Shown here in pieces: positions 7,365-12,018 of a stretch of DNA of 12,018 bases. Source of the DNA: CAZLYF01 sp964586835 (GTDB taxonomy: Bacteria > Bacillota > Clostridia > Christensenellales > Aristaeellaceae); the NCBI GenBank assembly GCA_964586835.1, contig CAZPIC010000052.1, forward strand, positions 1-12,018, given 5' to 3'. How positions within the stretch are numbered: the first letter of the stretch is position 1; each line of letters starts with the position of its first letter. The notes below the pieces were generated by a model. The model saw nothing but the letters and a program-made list of their open reading frames with translations. It was not told where the DNA came from and ran no database searches. Both the position numbers and the translations under genes were made by a program.

Positions 7365-7366
7365 CC

Positions 7367-8407
7367 CTACTCACCGTCTTCACGCATGAAAGCAGAGCGT
7401 CCGATTCTCGACAGGAGGTGTGCGTTGTCAGCAAGGTGGCCAACCCCCATCGCCGTGCACATCATCGCCTCTTTAGCGAGGGTCACCGGCAGGCTCAGCT
7501 CAACAGCGAGGTAGCGGGCAAACCCTGTAAGCATCGTGCCGCCACCCATGAGATAGATGCCTTTTCGCAGGATATCGCCTGACAGTTCGGGAGGTGCCTT
7601 GTCCAGCACTTCTATGATGGCTTTCAGGATTTTCCTGCAGGGAGTCTGAAGGGCTTCGTAGATCTTGGTCGACGTGATTTCTGCTGTCTGGGGGAGCCCC
7701 GTGATGATGTCTCTACCACGGATCAGCACCTTGCGCTCTTCTCGTGGGGGCAGCGCACTTCCCCAATCAATCTTCAGGTCCTCGGCCATCCTGTCGCTGA
7801 TGAGCATGTTGTAGTCATGACGTATGTATTCCATGATCGCCTCATCCATCTTGATGCCGCCAACATCGATGGATTTCGAACCCACGATCCCTCCGATGGA
7901 AAGGATCGCCACGTCGGCTGTTCCGCCCCCGACATCCACCACCATGCTTCCTTCTGGCTGGAACACGGGCAATCCGGAGCCTAATCCTGACGCAAAGGGC
8001 TTTTCAATCAGATGGACAGCGTTGCGGCGAACCCCTGCTGCCACGGCCGCTTCTCTCACAACCCGCTTTTCTACCGCCGAGATGCGGCTGGGAACCGCAA
8101 TGAACGCACGGGGACGGACCAGATGTGATACGCCGATCGCTTTCCTGACAAAATAGCGTAGCAAGGCTTCTGTCAGCTCGTATTCCTTGATAGTGCCTCC
8201 CTCAAGTGGCTGGATGACAGCGTCGCCACCGCTGGTGCGGCCTACCACAGCCTTCGCATCCTGTCCTATCGCCTTGATGGTACGCTTGGCGCCGCTGGAT
8301 ACGACCAGAAGGGTCGGTTCGTCGATGAGTACACCCTTTTTCTTGACGCTGATCAGCGTATTGGAGGTGCCCAGGTCAATCCCCAGCTCCGGCGCGATGA
8401 AAGGCAT
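7367..8407 (-). CDS. mreB: MreB, actin-like cell-shape protein with altered catalytic position
   Basis: MreB forms membrane-bound actin-like filaments that orient the Rod complex. The 346-residue protein has the phosphate-1 motif ELGIDLGTSNT (7-17), phosphate-2 VVDVGGGTADVAI (156-168), the HDYNMLISDRMAEDLKI segment (197-213), and the adenosine motif GIYLMGGGTML (283-293). Where MreB normally reads IEEPxAAAIG, this protein reads IEKPFASGLG (134-143), so the Glu before Pro, equivalent to Hsp70 Glu175, is Lys136. The Thr after GGG (Thr163) is kept. The start at 8407 leaves a normal short N-terminus 4 bases after the maf stop; a start at 8455 would add 16 untypical residues and overlap maf. The ribosome binding site is weak (GGGACAGGG). 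radC, often between maf and mreB, is absent. Confidence 0.95.
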   Translation of the reverse strand: MPFIAPELGIDLGTSNTLISVKKKGVLIDEPTLLVVSSGAKRTIKAIGQDAKAVVGRTSGGDAVIQPLEGGTIKEYELTEALLRYFVRKAIGVSHLVRPRAFIAVPSRISAVEKRVVREAAVAAGVRRNAVHLIEKPFASGLGSGLPVFQPEGSMVVDVGGGTADVAILSIGGIVGSKSIDVGGIKMDEAIMEYIRHDYNMLISDRMAEDLKIDWGSALPPREERKVLIRGRDIITGLPQTAEITSTKIYEALQTPCRKILKAIIEVLDKAPPELSGDILRKGIYLMGGGTMLTGFARYLAVELSLPVTLAKEAMMCTAMGVGHLADNAHLLSRIGRSAFMREDGE

Positions 8408-8411
8408 AGGT

Positions 8412-8999
8412 TCAGGCCCTGTCCCACGCAAACGCTTCGAAGGAGGCCTGCACAAGCATCCTGCGGACCAGCGCAGTGGGCAACCCTACCACGTTTGAGT
8501 AGCTCCCGGAGATCTCCGGAATATACATGCCCGCCAGTCCCTGGATGGCGTAGGCACCCGCCTTCCCAAAGGGTTCTCCACTCGCGACATACGCGTCGAT
8601 CTGCCTGTCGTCCATAGGGTCGAAACGAACCTTTGTCACCTCGATCTGGGTATGAATCGCTCCTGTACCGCCGTCCGCAAGACATACACCCGTCATCACT
8701 TCATGCCACCCGCCGCTGAGTAAGCTCAGCATGCGCCGGGCATCGGAGGCATCCACTGGCTTTCCAAGAACCAGCCCCTCCCTGACCACCAAGGTGTCCG
8801 CCGCAAGCACCAAGTCCAGAGGATGACGCTTCAAAACAGCCTTTGCTTTGCGTTGCGCAAGGGCGCCCGTCACCGTGCGGGGATCTCCGTCCAGGACTTC
8901 GTTGACGTCCGCGCTGTCTATGTCAAAGGGAACGCGCATCGCGCGAAGGAGTTCCTGCCTGCGTGGGGATGTCGACGCCAGGATCAGTCTGCCAGCCAT
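8412..8999 (-). CDS. maf: Maf-family nucleoside triphosphate pyrophosphatase
   Basis: Maf proteins hydrolyse non-canonical or certain canonical nucleotides (dTTP, UTP and modified forms) to monophosphate and pyrophosphate; overexpression has been linked to blocked septation. The 195-residue length is typical. Motifs: LASTSPRRQELL (7-18), VLAADTLV (64-71, with Asp68 the likely metal/base residue), GWHEVMTGV (97-105), and GEPFGKAGAYAIQGLA (141-156) with Lys146 and Gln153. The KAGAYAIQG form resembles the YhdE (dTTPase/UTPase) subgroup, which I infer from memory. The ATG has an AGGA site at 9005-9008 and a likely own promoter at 9033-9041. It is the first gene of the mre operon, 4 bases before mreB. 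Confidence 0.95.
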   Translation of the reverse strand: MAGRLILASTSPRRQELLRAMRVPFDIDSADVNEVLDGDPRTVTGALAQRKAKAVLKRHPLDLVLAADTLVVREGLVLGKPVDASDARRMLSLLSGGWHEVMTGVCLADGGTGAIHTQIEVTKVRFDPMDDRQIDAYVASGEPFGKAGAYAIQGLAGMYIPEISGSYSNVVGLPTALVRRMLVQASFEAFAWDRA

Positions 9000-9032
9000 C
9001 GTTTTCCTGCCATTTCCTCAGAGCTCTTGGCC

Positions 9033-9041
9033 AGTATATCA
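9033..9041 (-). promoter_or_regulatory. Extended -10 promoter for maf-mreBCD-mrdA-minD-rodA
   Basis: TGATATACT on the minus strand combines a TATACT -10 box (9033-9038) with a TG extension. The -35 region (ATGCAA at 17 bases) is poor, as is usual for extended -10 promoters. Transcription would start near 9026, about 27 bases before the maf ATG. It lies in the 108-base gap after tatD, which shows no clear terminator, so read-through from metG-tatD may add to expression. Confidence 0.5.
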
Positions 9042-9107
9042 CAGGGGCTCTCGTGTTGCATCAGCATAGAACATAAAGTACACATATTTGCAATAATTTT
9101 GACATAT

Positions 9108-9896
9108 TCAACCCGTCCAGCGCCTTCCAAAAAGCTCAGCCGCGTTGTCTCGCACCCGTTCCGCAAGGCGTTCAGGTTCCAGCTCTTGAAGCCGTGCAAC
9201 GGTCTCCAGAACCCATACCACGTTGCCCGGCTCGTTCCTGTGTCCTCTGACAGGAACAGGCGCCAGGTAAGGGCTGTCCGTCTCGACAAGGAGGCTTTGC
9301 GTGTCCACAGCTGCTGCCACTTCCCTGAGCTGTGAAGCGTTTTTAAAGCTTACCGATCCCGCGAAAGAAATCTTAAGTCCGAGGGCACAGTAGTCCCCTG
9401 CGTTCTCCAGGGTGCCAGAGTAACAGTGGATGATCCCTCCAGCCAACCTGCCCTTCCAGGCTTCAAGCAGGCTTAGCATCTCCCTGTGCGCATCCCGAAC
9501 GTGGAGGATGACAGGCAGGCGCAGGCTCCAGGCCAGGTCGAGCTGCCTGTGAAGAACCTCTCTTTGAGCCTCTTTCGACGAAAACGCGTAGTGATCGTCC
9601 AGGCCGATTTCCCCGACTGCAACCACCTTTTTATTTTCCAGCAGCGACATCAGCCTGTCTGGATAATCCACAGGCGCTTGCTCCGCCTCGTGTGGATGGA
9701 TGCCACAGGCTGCAAAGACCTCCGGATGCCTCTGAGCGATGCCCAGGCCCTTGAGGGAGGAGGCAAGATCGCTGCCGGCGGTGATACAACGACCGACCCC
9801 TCTGTCCGTCATCCTCTGGAGGACTTCCTCCCTGTCCGGGTCAAAACGCTCGTCGTCAAGGTGGCAGTGTACATCCAGATAAGGGCCTGCTCTCAT
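9108..9896 (-). CDS. tatD: TatD-family metal-dependent hydrolase (DNase)
   Basis: TatD proteins are TIM-barrel, amidohydrolase-like nucleases with 3'-5' exonuclease activity in characterised members; they act in the cytoplasm. The 262-residue length is normal. Metal ligands are visible in order: the HCH of DVHCHLDD (His10, His12), Glu96 in GEIGLD (95-100), His132 in ILHVRDA, His157 in IIHCYSG, and Asp207 in LLVETDSPYLAP. GIHPHE (65-70) and RGHRNEP (217-223) are further family marks. The usual Tyr after GEIGLD is Asp101, a small departure. The ATG shares one base with the metG stop (TGATG), and no strong ribosome binding site is seen, so it is probably coupled to metG. The metG-tatD pair is common in Bacillota. 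Confidence 0.95.
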   Translation of the reverse strand: MRAGPYLDVHCHLDDERFDPDREEVLQRMTDRGVGRCITAGSDLASSLKGLGIAQRHPEVFAACGIHPHEAEQAPVDYPDRLMSLLENKKVVAVGEIGLDDHYAFSSKEAQREVLHRQLDLAWSLRLPVILHVRDAHREMLSLLEAWKGRLAGGIIHCYSGTLENAGDYCALGLKISFAGSVSFKNASQLREVAAAVDTQSLLVETDSPYLAPVPVRGHRNEPGNVVWVLETVARLQELEPERLAERVRDNAAELFGRRWTG

Positions 9897-11866
9897 CAGG
9901 CGATGTCCGACCCGTCTACGACGTCACCGTCTACGGTCAGCAGATGAAGGCTTCCGTCCTGCGCATCCTGCGCACTGAGCAGCATCCCTTCCGACGCAAT
10001 CCCCCGGATGGATCTGGACGCAAGGTTGCTGAGGAGGACGAGCTTCCTGCCCACCAGCGATTCGGGGCTGTAGCTTTCGGCGATTCCAGAAACAACGGTC
10101 CGGGTTTCCGCCCCTAAAGAAAGGCGGAACTGAAGCAGCCTATCGCTTTCTTTCACACGCTCGCAATGTAGGACACGAGCCACCTGAAGGCGGAGTTTTG
10201 AAAAGTCTTCCATGGTGGCTGTTTCACCCGCGTCCGCCTTATCCGCCCCATCCTCCCGGCCGGCCTCGCCGCTTTGCGTGTCCTCCGGTGTGTCCTGAGC
10301 GCGCAGGATCTTTAAATCCTTTTCGATGTCAATCCTTGGAAAGAGGGCGTCCCCCTTGCTCACGGAAAGCCCGGGGGAAAGCATGCCGAACGTCGACAAC
10401 GATGTCCAGGTCTTAAGCCCGGCGTCGACTACTCCCAGCTGCTCAAAGATGCGTCCCGGCGTGGAAGGCATCACCGGGCCGATTTGCACCGCAATATGGC
10501 GCAGCCCTTCCGACAGCACATAAAGCACCGTCCCGAGCCGTTCTCTATCCTCTTCCCTCCTGCCTAAAACCCAGGGCTGAGTGGCATCGATGTAACGATT
10601 CAATTCCCCGATCGTCTTCCAGATTTCCTGCAGCGCCAGGGAAAATTGCAGGTTGTCCATCAGCCTTTCTACGTGCCCGCGCAGTGCCGTTACAGAAGCG
10701 ATGACCTCGTTGTCCGTCTGGGTATAGCCGCCCGGTTTGGGGAGCACCCCTTTGAAATACTTCACAACCATCGTGACGGTGCGGCTTAACAGGTTTCCAA
10801 GGTCGTTAGCCAGGTCTGAGTTGATGCGCATGAGGAGCGCTTCGTTGGTGTAGGTGCCATCCATGCCAAAGGGCATTTCCCTGAGAAGATAGTACCTGAG
10901 TGCATCCGCGCCATAGCGCGCGACGATGGGTTGCGGGTAGACTGCGTTCCCCCTTGACTTGCTCATCTTGTCCTCGCCAAACAGGAGCCAGCCGTGGGCA
11001 AAAACCTGTTTGGGCAGCTTAAGCCCCAGCGCATGGAGCATGATGGGCCAGTACACCGTATGAAAACGGACAATTTCCTTCCCCACCAGGTGGACATCGG
11101 CCGGCCAGAATTCCCTGAACAGCCTGTCGTCTTCCGACCCGAAGTTCAGCGCCGTAATGTAGTTTGATAGAGCGTCGATCCAGACGTACACCACATGCCC
11201 GGGGTCAAAGTCTACCGGGATGCCCCACTTGAGGGAGGTACGGCTAACGCACAGATCCTGCAGCCCGGGCTCAAGGAAATTTTTAAGCATTTCATTGGCG
11301 CGGCTCTGCGGCTGAATGAACTCAGGGTGCGAACGGATATATTCTATCAGCCATGGACCATAGCGGCTCATCCTGAAGAAATAACTCTCTTCTCGGACAA
11401 GCTCAGTGGGGCGCCCGCAGTCCGGACATAGCTTTTCGTCCCGAAGCTGGGTCGGCGTCCAGAAGGCTTCGCACAGGGAACAGTACTGCCCTTCATACTC
11501 ACTTTTATAAATGTCGCCGCTGTCGTATAGGGTTTTGAATATTTTTTGAACAGCCTTGACATGCCTGTCGTCCGTCGTCCTGATGAAGTCGTCATAGTCG
11601 ATCTGCATCAGTTTCCAGAGCGCCTTGGTGTCCTCGACGATGTCATCGACAAACTGCTGCGGAGGCATCCCTGCCAGCGCAGCCGCCCGCTCTATTTTCT
11701 GACCATGCTCGTCTGTCCCGGTCAGAAAATAGGTTTTGTATCCGGTCAGCTTCTTGAACCGACTCATAGCGTCGGCGGCAACAGTCGTATACGTATGGCC
11801 GATATGCATTCGCGCACTGGGATAGTAGATGGGCGTTGTAATGTAATACTTCTTCTCCTGCGGCAT
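9896..11866 (-). CDS. metG: Methionyl-tRNA synthetase with C-terminal Trbp111-type tRNA-binding domain
   Basis: MetG charges tRNA-Met with methionine in the cytoplasm. The 656-residue protein has a class I catalytic core with HIGH (21-24), FLTGTDEHGQKI (47-58) and KMSKS (300-304). A zinc-binding connective domain holds two Cys pairs (Cys129/Cys132 and Cys147/Cys150). The helical anticodon-binding domain includes ATQPWVLGR (428-436). A Gly/Asp/Glu-rich linker (about 523-551) joins an OB-fold Trbp111/EMAPII-like domain (552-656), which dimerises and binds tRNA. The start at 11866 is chosen because AGGAGG sits 7 bases upstream and the protein then begins just before the YYITTPIYYP core; a start at 11947 would lie upstream of the promoter. 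No T-box leader fits in the roughly 20-base untranslated region. Confidence 0.97.
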   Translation of the reverse strand: MPQEKKYYITTPIYYPSARMHIGHTYTTVAADAMSRFKKLTGYKTYFLTGTDEHGQKIERAAALAGMPPQQFVDDIVEDTKALWKLMQIDYDDFIRTTDDRHVKAVQKIFKTLYDSGDIYKSEYEGQYCSLCEAFWTPTQLRDEKLCPDCGRPTELVREESYFFRMSRYGPWLIEYIRSHPEFIQPQSRANEMLKNFLEPGLQDLCVSRTSLKWGIPVDFDPGHVVYVWIDALSNYITALNFGSEDDRLFREFWPADVHLVGKEIVRFHTVYWPIMLHALGLKLPKQVFAHGWLLFGEDKMSKSRGNAVYPQPIVARYGADALRYYLLREMPFGMDGTYTNEALLMRINSDLANDLGNLLSRTVTMVVKYFKGVLPKPGGYTQTDNEVIASVTALRGHVERLMDNLQFSLALQEIWKTIGELNRYIDATQPWVLGRREEDRERLGTVLYVLSEGLRHIAVQIGPVMPSTPGRIFEQLGVVDAGLKTWTSLSTFGMLSPGLSVSKGDALFPRIDIEKDLKILRAQDTPEDTQSGEAGREDGADKADAGETATMEDFSKLRLQVARVLHCERVKESDRLLQFRLSLGAETRTVVSGIAESYSPESLVGRKLVLLSNLASRSIRGIASEGMLLSAQDAQDGSLHLLTVDGDVVDGSDIA

Positions 11867-11873
11867 GGCAAGC

Positions 11874-11879
11874 CCTCCT
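11874..11879 (-). promoter_or_regulatory. Ribosome binding site deciding the metG start
   Basis: Consensus AGGAGG (minus strand), 7 bases before the ATG at 11866. It rules in favour of this start over the in-frame ATG at 11947. Confidence 0.85.
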
Positions 11880-11894
11880 GTCCGGATGGGCACC

Positions 11895-11923
11895 ATTATA
11901 GGGTTGTTCAACCGCTGTGACAA
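11895..11923 (-). promoter_or_regulatory. Sigma-A promoter of metG-tatD
   Basis: TTGTCA (11918-11923) and a perfect TATAAT (11895-11900) are separated by exactly 17 bases on the minus strand. Transcription should begin near 11888, leaving a leader of about 22 bases that contains the AGGAGG. This is the strongest promoter in the window. Confidence 0.85.
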
Positions 11924-11931
11924 GCCAGCGG
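11902..11931. repeat. Two dyads over the metG promoter (possible operator)
   Basis: GGTTG-AA-CAACC (minus strand, 11902-11913) is a perfect 5-base dyad lying wholly in the spacer next to the -10 box. CCGCTG/CAGCGG (11912-11917 and 11926-11931) is a perfect 6-base dyad whose 8-base centre contains the whole -35 box. They overlap by two bases. Such placement would suit a repressor site, but no regulator is known and chance is possible. Confidence 0.35.
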
Positions 11932-11944
11932 CGGATCCTGACAG

Positions 11945-11967
11945 CAAAACAGGCAGGTTTCCCTGCC
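11945..11967 (-). terminator. Probable intrinsic terminator of the gene upstream of metG
   Basis: On the minus strand GGCAGG-GAAA-CCTGCC (11952-11967) forms a perfect 6-base GC-rich stem with a GNRA-type loop, followed by TGTTTTG. It lies just upstream of the metG promoter and would end transcription of a minus-strand gene beyond the right edge. The T-run is short, so efficiency is uncertain. The AT-rich stretch at 11975-12018 shows no gene. Confidence 0.5.
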
Positions 11968-12018
11968 AGGGCTAACGCATGAACGATTTATCTCGATTGT
12001 ATTATGAATTATTAACAA

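Noticed and set aside
6582..7514. Open frame of 310 codons on the plus strand
   Set aside because: It lies antisense to mreC and the end of mreB and its product has no recognisable motif.
8408..8455. Upstream ATG at 8455 as the mreB start
   Set aside because: The 16 extra residues are unlike any MreB N-terminus and would overlap maf; the ATG at 8407 gives the normal beginning.
9098..9103. Consensus TTGACA on the plus strand
   Set aside because: No -10 box follows at 16-18 bases and no plus-strand gene lies downstream.
11867..11947. Upstream ATG at 11947 as the metG start
   Set aside because: It lies upstream of the predicted transcription start and the extra residues are not synthetase-like; AGGAGG serves the ATG at 11866.
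11867..12018. T-box riboswitch upstream of metG
   Set aside because: The predicted transcription start leaves only about 22 bases of leader, and no T-box core or specifier stem is seen.

Overview
This window carries one long block of co-directional genes, all on the minus strand: a methionyl-tRNA synthetase followed by the cell-elongation (rod-shape) cluster. In transcription order (high to low coordinates) it reads metG, tatD, maf, mreB, mreC, mreD, mrdA (PBP2), a minD homologue and rodA. A spacer of about 720 bases at the left edge has no recognisable gene. The gene order (maf next to mreBCD, then PBP2, a Min gene and rodA), the AGGAGG-type ribosome binding sites and the protein sequences point to Bacillota, most likely an uncultured or gut-type Clostridia lineage with moderately GC-rich DNA. 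A lower rank cannot be assigned from the sequence alone.

Right end (about 9,900-12,018). A hairpin with a GAAA loop and a short T-rich tail probably terminates a gene beyond the window. Next comes a near-consensus sigma-A promoter (TTGTCA, 17-base spacer, TATAAT) overlaid by two perfect dyads. It drives metG from a short leader of roughly 20 bases, and tatD is coupled to metG by a TGATG overlap.

Middle (about 2,770-9,040). A 108-base gap after tatD holds an extended -10 promoter just upstream of maf. From there maf, mreB, mreC, mreD, mrdA, minD and rodA are packed with gaps of 0-10 bases or short overlaps, which implies one polycistronic, translationally coupled operon. MreB filaments, the MreC/MreD membrane partners, the PBP2 transpeptidase and the RodA glycan polymerase together form the Rod complex, which builds the side wall. 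Maf is a nucleotide pyrophosphatase, and MinD is a membrane-associated positioning ATPase.

Left end (1-722). Nothing here can be recognised by family. There are a few coding-like fragments, two weak promoter-like sites and several small inverted repeats, but no convincing terminator after rodA.

The genes are standard, but several proteins look modified. MreB has Lys where the family carries the catalytic Glu before Pro. MinD sits alone where minC-minD-minE is usual. MreD has a large basic cytoplasmic loop and a charged tail. MreC has a Pro/Thr-rich tail, PBP2 has a long insertion between its SxN and KTG motifs, and RodA has QREIG instead of the usual QPDLG. I found no mobile element, CRISPR array, tRNA or rRNA. 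The most interesting signal is this coordinated divergence of the elongasome, not a new kind of system.
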